The notes under the pieces: generated by a model
Seen by the model: only the letters and a program-made list of their open reading frames with translations
The model's database searches: none
Told to the model about the DNA's origin: nothing
Translations under genes and position numbers: made by a program
Part shown: piece after piece, positions 33,160 to 43,334 of the stretch
How the letters are laid out: the number at the start of each line of letters is the position of its first letter
How positions within the stretch are numbered: the first letter of the stretch is position 1
Assembly: GCA_020747015.1 (NCBI GenBank)
Contig: JAGTJM010000046.1
Coordinates: 124,001-188,000 of the forward strand
Direction of reading: 5' to 3'
DNA: 64,000 nt
Origin: Pyrenochaeta sp. MPI-SDFR-AT-0127
Taxonomy: Eukaryota > Ascomycota > Dothideomycetes > Pleosporales > Cucurbitariaceae

Positions 33160-34763
33160 TCAGTCCCGCTTGTCCGTCTCCACAGGAACGTCCTGGTGAC
33201 TACCAGATCCGCTAACAACGCCAGAAGCTGTCAATCCTGGGGTCGCAGCTCCAAACCCATTGAGCATCAAGGTATCACCCTCAACATCATGAAAGTACTT
33301 GAAATCTAGGCCCCTCAACTCATCGTCCTCAGTAGCCCTGATGTGACAGCCGGGGATTTTGTTGATGATGAATAACAGGATGATTGAGATGACAAATGAC
33401 CAAGCTGCACAAGTGGTCGCTGCAGCAAGTTGGTAGCCCATCTGCTTCCAGTTCTTGACCCACCAGCCGCCAGCATACGCATTGCTCACGCCATCCATGG
33501 CAGGGACATAGGGCGCGGCAAAGAAACCAGTCAAAATATCGCCAACAAAACCACCAACGCCATGGATGGCGAAGATGTCCAGGCCCTCGTCGATGCGTAA
33601 AAGGTACTTGTACCTGACCGTGAAGAAGGAGCAGCAAGCAGTCAAGGCTCCGACTAATGCTGCAGTTTGAATCGGGACGAATCCTGCAGCTGGCGTAATG
33701 CCAACGAGACCTGAGATGATGCCAGAGCAAAATCCAATGATGGAGAATTTTCCACTGAAGGCATACTCCAGAAGAACCCAGGCGATTCCACCACCGCATG
33801 CAGCGAGATTGGTATTGCAAACAACATAGATGGAACGGATGGAGATGTTGGCAGTGGATGCACCTGTGAAGACTTAGCGTTCATCCTCATTAAAGACCTT
33901 CTCCGCAGTATTGACCGAGTAGGGACGGGCTTTCGCTCACCATTGAATGCATACCATCCGAACCAGATCAAAATGGTTCCTAAGCCGACAAGAAAGGGAT
34001 TGTGAGGTCTGAAGTGTGGCATCTTGGGATGATGAGACTCTTTATGTGGATCAATACGCGGTCCCAGCATGACAGCCCATGCCAGCGCCGAGAAGCCTGA
34101 CGCAATATGGACTGGTCCTGAGCCAGCGAAATCATACACTCCAAGCTTGTATAGCCAGCCACTAGGATTCCACTCAAAGTAGGCTAGAACATAGTACACG
34201 AAGGTGGTCCAGCAAAGCAAAAATAGCATAGAAGGCCACAAACGACCTCGCTCAAGCATGGCTCCCGCTAGAATCATTGCAGTAGCAGTGACAAAAGTGA
34301 AGCCAAAGCAGGCGTAGAGAATATCAGGAATTCCGGCATTGGCGAGAGATGGGTAGCCGAGCGTGTTGTGTAGACCCGCTTTCGACAGGTCACCAATGAA
34401 CGGGCCAGTAGTGTGTGACTGGTAGAGCGAGTAGCCATAAACCCAGAACTGGATACCAACGGCGCAGGCGCAGAAGAGGGATTGGAAAATCATGGTCAAC
34501 GCGGCTTTTCGTCTATGCATCCCAGCGTAGAGAAATCCGATCGCTGGTGTAATCTGCCTGTACCACGTTAGTCTCCAAAAAAAAAAGGAATGCTTGTTAG
34601 ACAGTGCTACATACCAACACAAAACTGAGCTCACCAACAACCAGCATAAATCACCCTTATCGTATAGCGCATTGAGGTCCGTGGTCATGACATCTCCTCC
34701 GTTCGGATCGACACTGTAATCTGGCCACTCTGCAATAGGAGTAGGGGCTGGAAGCGCGGCCAT
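33160..34763 (-). CDS. Ammonium transporter, Amt/Mep family
   Basis: Eleven-helix plasma-membrane channel-like transporter for ammonium. It starts at the ATG at 34763 (MAALPAPTPIAEWPDYSV). An intron at about 34640-34560 precedes ITPAIGFLYAGMHRRKAAL, the Amt signature after TM2. YDFAGSGPVHIASG carries the conserved Asp and first pore histidine, and DEGLDIFAIHGVGGFVGDIL the second, so both twin-His residues are present. A second intron near 33950-33870 joins WYAFNG to STANISIRSIYV. The C-terminal cytoplasmic tail is short, with FKYFHDVEGDTL, and ends VETDKRD. The total of about 480 residues is usual. Fungal homologues are typically induced under nitrogen limitation by GATA factors; two GATA elements lie upstream (35048, 35140). 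Confidence 0.93.
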
Positions 34764-35207
34764 GTTTACTAAGGATGTTGAGGCGAAAGGCTGCTCCAAG
34801 GTGCAAGACGAATTTGTATGCAATGCAACCCACAAAATCATGTACTTGGTGGACGATCGCGCTTATATTTGTATGCCCACTCCTTGTCCAAGGATTTTGG
34901 CGAGGCACGCTCACCACGTTGTGGCCGGGATGCGTTGATACGTAGCATGTCGTACGCGGCCAATGAATGTTGTACTGATGCAGAGCCACAGCCATGGGCA
35001 GGATCACATCGCCAGGTTTGGCATAGTATGGTGAAGAGCAAATGGCTTTATCATATAACCAACCCCAGGACTCAAGAAAGAATGCAGACAGGCCAAGGAG
35101 GCGGATTGCGGAAGCCAAGTGTGTGTATCTCTTGGCAAAAGATAACGCTGCGTGGGGAACGTGGAACATGTCTGGGACCCATCACCAAGCCCACAATAAA
35201 CAGGGCG
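34764..35207. other. Promoter interval of the ammonium transporter gene
   Basis: About 440 bases between the MutY stop and the transporter start, both on the minus strand. It must hold the MutY 3' end and the transporter promoter. Confidence 0.5.
35048..35145 (-). promoter_or_regulatory. Pair of GATA (AreA/NIT2-type) sites
   Basis: TGATAA on the minus strand at 35048-35053 and AGATAA on the plus strand at 35140-35145 fit HGATAR, the site bound by the nitrogen regulators AreA/NIT2. They lie 285-380 bases upstream of the ammonium transporter start. The motif is short, so chance occurrence is possible. Confidence 0.35.
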
Positions 35208-37313
35208 TCAAACATCCTTCGAGACGAGCTCCCAGCATTTGTGCATACCGGTTGACAGTGTCTCGTCGCCCATGGACTCGGTATCAACCCATTTACGCGC
35301 GGGCGTGCCGTTGCATATTAGCGCAAAGCCTTCGGCCTCATTGGCCGTAATCCTGAACTGATAGGCGTGCATGGTAAGTTTGAGGTGAGTAAAAACATGA
35401 ACCAATGGAGGGAGAGCGGCGACATATTCCGCTTTACTCATGTCAATGCCACCAATATCAATGCTGGCTATGTATTGCTGCGCCGAGGTTTTGCGGTGCG
35501 AAGGTGTTGCCTGTGATGCAGAAAGTGTGCTCTGCGGGAACTGCCTAAAGGTGGCACAGTCAGCGGATACCCAATCGGTAGATAAGAGCAGCCGCGCAAA
35601 GGGCCTAGCAAGACATGGAGCTGCACTGTAGGATCAAAGAGGCAATGCCCGAAAAGCCACGCGGCGACGCGGTAATGTATCGTTAGCAGGCGAATTTTAC
35701 GTACCACAATGATGCGAGGAGACCTTCAGACATCAGTTAGCAACAAAGAGGCGTTGTGTTGCGACGAGGCTCACCTTTCGCAGGTCGCTGCTCAATGAGC
35801 CACTTGCTACTCCCGTCTGATAGGCGCAACTCAACGATGCATACGACACAATCTTCTTCGGCAGCCTTTTTCTTCGCCACCTTTTTTGGAAATAGCGAGC
35901 AATATGCAGAAATGGATCTCGACTTTGCTGTGGATTCCAGTGTCTTTCGCTTCCTCGTTTCTTCGACCGATAGCCCATTCGCAACCTCCTTATCATGATG
36001 TGGTTCGGCTTTTGGCTTCGGCGTGCCTACGGCGAAATATTGCGAGATGGTGTTTGCTTGTTTTGTACTGGTCTTCCTCTTCTTGGCCGCTCTGGGCGCT
36101 TCTTCAGTTCCTCCTTCGTCTGACGCCGTCATAAAGTCTTCCATGTCTACTAAGCCACACAAGGAGCACCCATCCTCGATATCGGGCAACACGGTTGGCG
36201 CCTGGCGCTTATCGGATAACGCTTGCCCTTCACTGTAGACCCTGCAAGTCTTCTGAATGGGACAGTCCTCACACCTTGGCCGCGGCGTGCAGACTGTGGA
36301 CCCAAGTTCCATAAGTGCTTGGTTCCACTGTCCGGGTATGCTGCTTGTACCCGTTTCCAGGGATTCAGATACATGCTTGATTAGCTGATCAGCTACGTCC
36401 CAAAGGATATCGGAAGCTTTTTTGTCTTTTACATCCATGTACAGGCCGAGTTGCCGGCTTAAAACCCTTGCTACGTTCCCATCCAACACGGGTGCAGCTT
36501 CTCCGAATGCAATACTAGATATGGCTCCAGCAGTGTACCTTCCAATACCAGGAAATTGCTGCAGGTCCTCCACGTTGCTCGGGATCGGGCAGGATGAGCC
36601 GATTGATTTGGTGGTCATAGCTTTGGCACCTTCGTGGAGACGTGTTGCACGGGAGTAGTAACCAAGACCCTTCCATACGAAGAGCACATCGTCATGATTT
36701 GCATCTGCAAGATCCTGCACTGTTGGCCATTTTGCGATCCAGTTGTTAAAGTATGGAATCACTGTTGATACACGAGTCTGTTGAAGCACTGTATAGTATG
36801 TTAATTCAACATACTGTAGTAGCGAGAGGGGACTTCATGGAAGTTGTAGCCATAAGGAACCCTGCCCGTTCACGTGACATCGCGTCAACGCGTCTTTCAT
36901 CGCGATAGCACCATGCATGCACTCTTTACTGCACACTCCGTACGAGAGATTGACCACTTACTGACTTCGCTCACCCAAACCTCATACGCTCGTGTCGCCA
37001 ACTCACTTCCCAGCTCTTCCTCTCTTCCTTTAAAGTCCTTCGGATCGATCCAGTTTTTTCGCCAAGGCATGCTTCGCGTCTCTTCAACGCCTTCAAACCA
37101 CTGCAAAAGCGCGTTACATGTCGTTCTGTGACTGAGGAGAAGAGGATAGTGATAGGATTGAGAGTGGGCGCGCGTCGGCAGAATTGCAGCTGTGGTGGTA
37201 GTTGTTGGTGCTGGGAAGCCCTTTGACGCGCTTCCTTTTCTTATTGCTGCAGCTTTGCTTGCGGTGCTGGTCATAGGTTTCATGGCCGCTGGCAACTTCT
37301 TGCGTGGTGCCAT
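35208..37313 (-). CDS. mutY: A/G-specific adenine DNA glycosylase (MutY homologue)
   Basis: Base-excision-repair enzyme that removes adenine paired with 8-oxoguanine. Exon 1 (ATG at 37313) has a Lys/Thr-rich, mitochondrial- or nuclear-targeting-like N-terminus, then LLQWFEGVEETRSMPWR and VWVSEV. A GTAAGT...CTATACAG intron joins to MLQQTRVSTVIPYFNNW, so the catalytic Glu of SEVMLQQT spans the junction. The HhH block LQQFPGIGRYTAGAISSIAF precedes APVLDGNVARV with the catalytic Asp. The Fe-S motif is CTPRPRCEDCPIQKTC. After a disordered linker with AAKKRK comes the NUDIX-like 8-oxoG domain (WLIEQRPAKG). Two introns follow: a short one, and one of 160 nt (35704-35545) that creates LLASLWQFPQSTL. 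The C-terminus ends KCWELVSKDV. Oddity: the cluster is C-x5-C-x2-C-x5-C, one residue shorter than the usual C-x6. Confidence 0.92.
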
Positions 37314-38692
37314 GACGCGTGTTAGTTTTCCAAGAAAATTTGTCGACGTAAAGTATGATGTGGACCCAATTAGGGGTTCGAGATACAAAGGTAGAAATAG
37401 AATAAGGGCACGGCGGGTCGAAAAGTAAACCACGCTAGGCGGTGTTCGCCTAAGTGTGCTCCACGATATCAGCACCCATCGCTTGTACACACGGTCAAAT
37501 TGTATTCAATTGTATTTCCTTCTCTGCAGTATAACCCATTGGTATGTCTGTGGTGCCTCGTGAAGAGACGCATAGAGTCAAGACAATATGCAGAGCCGCA
37601 TCCATCTTGATTTGTCTTCGACACGGACACTAGTGGCAGTGCAATCAAGATAATCATCCAGAAGTGTCACAACACGACTGCGCAATTTTTTTTTTTTTTT
37701 AAATTTTGAAGCCCATGATTAATGAACAATCTTCCAGCTCTCTTACTTTCCACAGCTTACTCATCCGAAAGTAGCTCCTTCGCACCTTGCATAGCCTGTG
37801 TCTGTGCCTAGGCTGTTCAGATGACATCCGTGTGGAGAAAGAGCATTTCTTAAAATCCAAAGACTGCAACACACTAGGATATACGAGATGTGCACTACGA
37901 TGGGGCACAGAGTGATGGGAAGGGTGGGAAAAGGGGGTAATATTGAAGGGCAAATCGGGCCTTCAACTGGGCGAGCGAGTCCGAGAGCGAAAACATTTGA
38001 AGTGGAAGTGCTATATTTATGAAGACCGCAGAAAAGTCTCGAGCATAATGGTTGTGCAATCAAGGATCCTGGAAATGCTACGGCCTTGATGCAGCCATCG
38101 GAGGATTAGACACCATTTTTATGAAACCGCAACGTGATGTTCATCTTCTCTTCGAGAATTTCTATAACAAGACATGATATAGATGTGGGACTCAATAAAC
38201 CGAATATATGCTTTGATAGACGGATTTTCATTCGGCTAAATAAGCACTCCAACCATAACAATATTTTACTAGCGCTCGATGCATTGACGCATCTGTAAGC
38301 GGCTTTGTAGTCATGATACCTGTACTTCCCTACGTGGCCCAAACTTTTTCTGCATCGCAGCGGATATCATGAAACAGAACCCTGTTGGGGCAGTATACAT
38401 ATCCGTATCCCTAATCGCAAAGGCGAAAAGCAACAGCTGTGCCAGCTGACTAGATACACGAAGATTGAGTGATAAAAGATAATAGTACATGAAGAGAAGA
38501 AATCGCAAGAAGGAAACAGTAATGAAAGCTGGTATCGTGCGACAAGCAGATCCTTGGACTAAATAGGAAATCACACGTGAGAGGTTGACGTAACGACATA
38601 AAGGTCCGATGACCGTGTATCCCTTCCAGTAGAGAAATCAGGTGAACGCCAGGAATAGACAGAAAGATATAGACAATACTAATACGTTCAAA
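37314..38692. other. Gene-free interval with poly-T
   Basis: About 1.4 kb between MutY and the PH-domain gene. Apart from a T15 run at 37686-37700 followed by AAATTTT, and generally AT-leaning sequence, no feature is supported. Confidence 0.45.
37686..37700. repeat. Homopolymer T15
   Basis: Fifteen consecutive T, followed by AAATTTT. It could be a poly(A)-tail relic or a nucleosome-excluding tract; no target-site duplication was recognised. Confidence 0.9.
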
Positions 38693-41557
38693 TTACACAA
38701 AAACGCCCCTCGGCACAGCCATTGGCGGGGGTGGAGGTAGCGGCAGATTAGGCGGAGGCGCAGGCAGAGGCATGTTCGGCGGAGGCGGAGGAAGAGGCAT
38801 GTTTGGCGGTTGGCTCGGTAGTGACATGTTCAGCGGTAGCGAAGGTAGCGGCATAGTGGGCGGTGGTAATGTAGGTAGTGGCATGTTTGGGGGTGGCGCA
38901 GGAGGTGGAAGTCCAATTGCAGACATGCTCTTCCTAGTAGCAACACTCTTCTGCTGCGCTTGCATTTGCGTTTGGTGCGCCAATGCTTGTTGTCTCAACG
39001 TATCGATACTCGGTGTTGACTGTAAGGGCCGGGGTGCCAAAGTTGCCGCATTGGAAGATCTCCTGCCGGGGACAAATGAGGGCGTCGAGGAGATGGCGCG
39101 TACAGGGCGCGATGAAGAAAGAAAAGGCGCAGGATCCGAACGAATCTGGACAGAAGCTGGACGGCGTAATGGTTGTGACACTGGAGAAGAGGTGGAAGGC
39201 TGGGAATTACTCGACAATGATGTTGGCGTTATGCTCGCTGCTGCCGACGGTGGCCGGGTCGGGGCTGTGACAGAACGATTAACATTGATGCCCAGTGGCA
39301 GAGGCGCAGGTGCCGAGACTGGTGTGAGCGAGGACTGGCGGCGCGGGACAATCATGGAGCCATCACCATGTTGCGCTTGGGGACGGACTGGGAAAGGTCG
39401 AAGAAAGGGCTTAGGTGTGGCTGATATACGGCGCTGGTTCCTCAAAACTGGAGATGGAACGGTGTTTGAGACTGAAAATTGTGTATTAATGGCTGGTAGG
39501 CTCCCCATGATGGATTGACGCTGAGCAGACTGTGGGGGCACCGGAGCTGGCTCATTAGGTGGTGGTGAAATGGTGCCTCTTCGAGGGGGAACGCTGTAAC
39601 TGCGAGCATTAAATCTCACTGGACTGTCCTCTCGAATCTGCACTGGGTTTGCGGCAAAAAGCTCATCGGGAACCTCAGTTTGGGCCTTGAGGGGCATTGA
39701 TCGTGCACTGGATGTAATATGTGGAATGGTATTCTCAGCAGCAGTGAATACATGTGCAATTGCAGGTCCTTCGGGCGCAAGTATGGGCCCAGTTACATAC
39801 GGTTTACCTAGCTCTGGCACAGTCGGAGAAGTAGGCGAATAGAGCGAATGGCGCTGCCGTTTAGCAGGTGTTTTAACGGATGACGGAAAGTCCTCATCGG
39901 TGACGGGCAGGGGCTGCATTGATCTACGGCGAGAGGCGGTGCCGTTGTTACTGGGATTCATGTGAAACGATTTGAGAGACATGGCACTCCGGAGAGGTTC
40001 GGTTTCCCGCGGTGGAGAGAAATCTTCCTTCAAAGGCGATTGTGGAACCGGAGATGAGTCTCGCGAGGTGTTTCTTGTGCCGGGTCCAGATGTCGTGGTT
40101 GCATTTGACATGAATGAGAACCGTGAGCGGCCGCGTAGCTGATCCAATTGGACTTGGTGTTGAGAAACAGGCGTGGACGCGACTGAAGATGTTTCCATCG
40201 ACTGGCGGTTATTGCCTCGTCTGATGGACTGGCCGCTGGACGATTCTGCAATACTAGCTGTTCGCACACTGCGATCTGTCTCCCAGTCTGACGTGACAAT
40301 TTTGGGAGAACCTGAGTATTGTGATTGCAGCGGTGAATCAACAGGAGCAGCCTTGCTGATGACATTTGGATCGCGCTGGACCAGATATCGATGGCTGATG
40401 GTTTCCGTAGACTTCTTGGACTCATCGGTAGATGTTGATGCGCGGACATAGTCGTCTTTTACCTTCGCACCTCCCAGACTGTCAATCTCTTTACGTACCG
40501 ATGTCATCCAAGCGTCCATCTCTTCGGCACTTTCCAGGACCAGGAGGAAGCTTGTTGCAGCCTTCTTGACAGTGACGTTTTGCGAGCGAAGGCGTGAGAG
40601 GAGAGTATTCTTTGGCCCAGGCTGAATGGTCCCATCATCGTGCGCATGGCTTGATATTTGCAGCACCCAATGCTTTCCAGGAATCAAATCACACGCGAAG
40701 GCCGCCGAATCTTTGCCGAGCTTGAGAACCTTTTCCGGTGGTCGATCGAAGGCGCCATCGCCGGCATACTGCAGCACATAACCTGCTGTGACAAGGACGT
40801 AGATCTTGTTGACCAGCTCGGGCACAGGCGGATTCAGGACCGAGTTGGATATCAGGCGCCTATGAGTCCTCTCGAGCTTCTTCGAGTCCGATGTATTCTC
40901 CGCTATGGTAGATAAATCCCGCGGACTGTCCATCCTCTCTCGCAGTATTTCAGCCTGGCGTCTTTGGCTCTGCGTCCTCATCAAGACTTCTGGGGGGAAA
41001 ACGCAGGCCTGGACAGTGGCGTGCTTGATAGACTGTGGGAAGGCCTGAAATAGTGGAGGCGGGTCCCAGCTTCCAAACTCTTTGGGCGGAGGAGCAGGGC
41101 GCATAGACATTGGTCTGAACATTTGACTTGAGCGTGCCCGGATTGTCTGCTGAGCGTGGGGAGAAGGGTTCTGTCTCAGTGCGGACTTGGGAGTCGATGG
41201 CGGTGGGGCAGGTTTGGGAGGAGTCTGTGGTCGCATTGGTACAGCCAGGCCTACCTCTGTGTGACCTCGAGCCTTCTCCACCTTGGGACGGCTAAAGAGA
41301 TTGAACAGCGACATTTTGGACGGAGCGCGCTCGAGTTTTGGTGCCGGGGAACTAGTGGGAGCAGGACTGGGACGAGTCTGGCCTGGATGAGAACTGGCTT
41401 CGGGGAGATTGGTAGTGGACCGGTTGAAGCGCCATCGAGAGGTTGACGAGGAGTCCTGGGTGCGGTTGCGTATGCTGCTGGCGGGGTTGAGCCTGGACTT
41501 GTCGTCGGGAGCCATGGTGGCTGCAGCGACGTATATTTGGGCAGAAAGAGCAGACAT
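38693..41557 (-). CDS. PH-domain protein with proline-rich C-terminal tail
   Basis: Single-exon protein of 954 residues. The ATG at 41557 gives the longest frame; an in-frame ATG at 41515 (MAPDDKSRLNPASS) is the more likely start. A low-complexity Pro/Ser-rich N-terminus precedes a PH-like domain at about residues 245-365 (LVNKIYVLVTAGYVLQYAG, then FACDLIPGKHWVLQISSHA and FLLVLESAEEMDAWMTSVR, with the invariant C-terminal-helix Trp). The remaining 550 residues are disordered and rich in Ser/Pro. The last 70 are repeats of PPPNMPLP-type units ending MAVPRGVFV, a profilin- or SH3-binding type sequence. This suggests a cortical adaptor linking phosphoinositide membranes to actin or polarity factors, by inference. 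No symbol is assigned. Confidence 0.8.
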   Translation of the reverse strand: MSALSAQIYVAAATMAPDDKSRLNPASSIRNRTQDSSSTSRWRFNRSTTNLPEASSHPGQTRPSPAPTSSPAPKLERAPSKMSLFNLFSRPKVEKARGHTEVGLAVPMRPQTPPKPAPPPSTPKSALRQNPSPHAQQTIRARSSQMFRPMSMRPAPPPKEFGSWDPPPLFQAFPQSIKHATVQACVFPPEVLMRTQSQRRQAEILRERMDSPRDLSTIAENTSDSKKLERTHRRLISNSVLNPPVPELVNKIYVLVTAGYVLQYAGDGAFDRPPEKVLKLGKDSAAFACDLIPGKHWVLQISSHAHDDGTIQPGPKNTLLSRLRSQNVTVKKAATSFLLVLESAEEMDAWMTSVRKEIDSLGGAKVKDDYVRASTSTDESKKSTETISHRYLVQRDPNVISKAAPVDSPLQSQYSGSPKIVTSDWETDRSVRTASIAESSSGQSIRRGNNRQSMETSSVASTPVSQHQVQLDQLRGRSRFSFMSNATTTSGPGTRNTSRDSSPVPQSPLKEDFSPPRETEPLRSAMSLKSFHMNPSNNGTASRRRSMQPLPVTDEDFPSSVKTPAKRQRHSLYSPTSPTVPELGKPYVTGPILAPEGPAIAHVFTAAENTIPHITSSARSMPLKAQTEVPDELFAANPVQIREDSPVRFNARSYSVPPRRGTISPPPNEPAPVPPQSAQRQSIMGSLPAINTQFSVSNTVPSPVLRNQRRISATPKPFLRPFPVRPQAQHGDGSMIVPRRQSSLTPVSAPAPLPLGINVNRSVTAPTRPPSAAASITPTSLSSNSQPSTSSPVSQPLRRPASVQIRSDPAPFLSSSRPVRAISSTPSFVPGRRSSNAATLAPRPLQSTPSIDTLRQQALAHQTQMQAQQKSVATRKSMSAIGLPPPAPPPNMPLPTLPPPTMPLPSLPLNMSLPSQPPNMPLPPPPPNMPLPAPPPNLPLPPPPPMAVPRGVFV
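38722..38912. repeat. Tandem repeat encoding the poly-proline tail
   Basis: About six degenerate units of 30-39 bases, each encoding PP(P)NMPLP- or MPLPSLP-like segments, inside the 3' end of the PH-domain gene. Confidence 0.8.
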
Positions 41558-42328
41558 GAAGAGGGCGCCGTGGCTGCTCTACGACAGCGCGGAATGCAAA
41601 CACTGCAAGGCCACCACAGGAAGGGTCAGGCAGTAGAGCTGGGGCTGGGCGTCCAAGTGGTGCAAAGTGGTGGGACCGCGCTTGGGAGTTTCTAATATAG
41701 GAATGTGACAGGGAAGGCTTGCTTCCTGGGCTAGAGCAAGTCGTGTCTCGCGGGGAACAGCATGTAGGCCTTGATATACTGTCGCGTGGGTTTGGGGTAC
41801 GGATTGTCGCAGTATGGAGGGTGATCAAAGCGTGTGCAAAGAGAGTACGGGTAGTGGCAGGCCGGAAGCACGGGAAAGAGCGTAGTACGACCAGTCGGAA
41901 GGGAGGGTGGTGTATAGCAGAAGCAGAAACGGATATCAAACGAGAGGACAGGACGGATGCCCCTGGGTTAGGAGATGCGCTGCAGATATGAAGGGCGCAA
42001 AGGAAGGAACGAAGAAAAGTGAAACAGGTCGTCGACGATGGCAGAGTCGTGCAGAGAAAAGGTGGCGAGCGTTAGTTGCCGCAGATGATGGCCATGCTCA
42101 TCTTGGTCGGGTTGCAGGGGACGGCCTCCTAAACCCTCGCCTGGTGTGAAGCGGGTGCCGCAGGGGCAGCAGAGAGGCCCCTTTTGCTGAGAAGGTTGGA
42201 TGGATATGATGGCGCGGCACGCTAGGCCTAGTCCCGGCGTGATCAAACACGCCAAAAAGCAGGCCCCAAAGGCGAGGCGGCACAACGTCCCTTGAGCGCA
42301 GCAGCAGCGTGCTGTTTTGCGGACATGT

Positions 42329-42349
42329 AGTATGGTATGGTATGGTATA
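42329..42349. repeat. (GTATG)4 repeat
   Basis: About four copies of GTATG in the divergent promoter interval. Confidence 0.85.
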
Positions 42350-42431
42350 GTTATGGACGGGTGTCTGCCCGCCTGCCTTGGACTTTGTTGTCACAGCGGG
42401 GGGCTTGGCTTCTTGGACATGACACTGTGGA

Positions 42432-42466
42432 GAGGAGGAGGGGAGGGGAGGGGAGGGAAGGGGGGA
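42432..42466 (+). repeat. G-run tract, potential G-quadruplex
   Basis: Five or more runs of three to six G separated by single A or AA on the plus strand, satisfying the G3+N1-7 pattern. It lies between two divergent genes, about 875 bases from each. Confidence 0.8.
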
Positions 42467-42680
42467 ATGCTCCTGACGGCGACCCAAGCAACAAGCAAAG
42501 CAAACCCATCACTCGGCAAAGATGTGATTTGCACCGTGATTGCGGTCGGCAGCTGCAGGCTGATCGTCGAGACGCGTCTAGGTGTGCGCAGGGATGGGAT
42601 GCTGACGAGCCCAAGGTGGGACGACGACGGTACCGGTATTTCTTGTGCGCGACACGATGCTCCACCGTGGCCTTTGTGTG

Positions 42681-42700
42681 CAGCAGCAGCAGCAGCAGCA
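42681..42700. repeat. (CAG)6 microsatellite
   Basis: Six CAG units plus CA, apparently non-coding. Confidence 0.9.
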
Positions 42701-42812
42701 TCCACGGCGTCAAGAGCACAAGGCGTGCAGCAGAGAGGGACACGAGACACACGACTCACGACTCACGTGTTGCGTCTCGTCGAGGTCTCAGTGTGGCCCA
42801 ACACCCCCCACG

Positions 42813-42844
42813 AGCTGCAGAGCTACAGAGCTGCAGAGCTGCAG
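42813..42844. repeat. 8-bp tandem repeat (AGCTGCAG)4
   Basis: Four copies, one with a G-to-A change (AGCTACAG). Each copy contains a PstI-type CTGCAG palindrome. Confidence 0.85.
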
Positions 42845-43334
42845 AGGCCCATGGATCGGAAAGGGTGGCCCTTTGTCTGCGCTGTGCAAGATTGTGCGCG
42901 GATGCGCCATGCAGGGCTCTTGATCAGGCGGGGGGATGCTGCGGCGTGACTCGATTGGGGTGCGCGCGCGCTCTGCAACAGTCACGTCGCTGGTAAACAT
43001 GGGCGCCTTTTCTTTTTCTATTCATGGCAGCCGGCCAGCGTCTTCCGCCGGCGTACCTTGCATTAGTTTGCGAGGGCACAGGCCCCGGCGCCCGTCATGG
43101 CTCGACTCTGCCCCGCCATCACCCCACTACCACTGCTACTCCTGCTCACTTGACTTGACCCTCAGCGACCCTCCTTGGCCCGCCCCAGTCCAGCGACGCT
43201 CAATGACCACTATCCACAAGTACATCCTATTGACAGTGACCCTCTGCTAGCTCCCCCCTTCCCCGCCTGTCAAATCGCTCTAGTCCTCTAATCGCTGGGA
43301 TCGCTGCTCACACCACTGCCCACCACTGCCCGCC

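Larger units (their letters stand above)
41558..43334. other. Large GC-rich divergent promoter/leader interval
   Basis: About 1.8 kb between the PH-domain gene (-) and the coiled-coil gene (+). GC-richness leaves long overlapping frames on both strands (about 42100-43000), but their translations are low-complexity and mutually incompatible, so I call none. It contains several simple repeats and a G-run tract listed separately. Confidence 0.55.

Noticed and set aside
34657..35169. Minus-strand frame of 170 codons over the transporter promoter
   Set aside because: It overlaps the first exon of the ammonium transporter in another frame and begins in intergenic DNA. The translation is of mixed composition without motif.
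42100..43000. Several long overlapping open frames on both strands
   Set aside because: They exist in three or more frames at once, translate to Arg/Cys/Ala/Pro-rich low-complexity sequence, and overlap simple repeats. GC-rich composition explains them.
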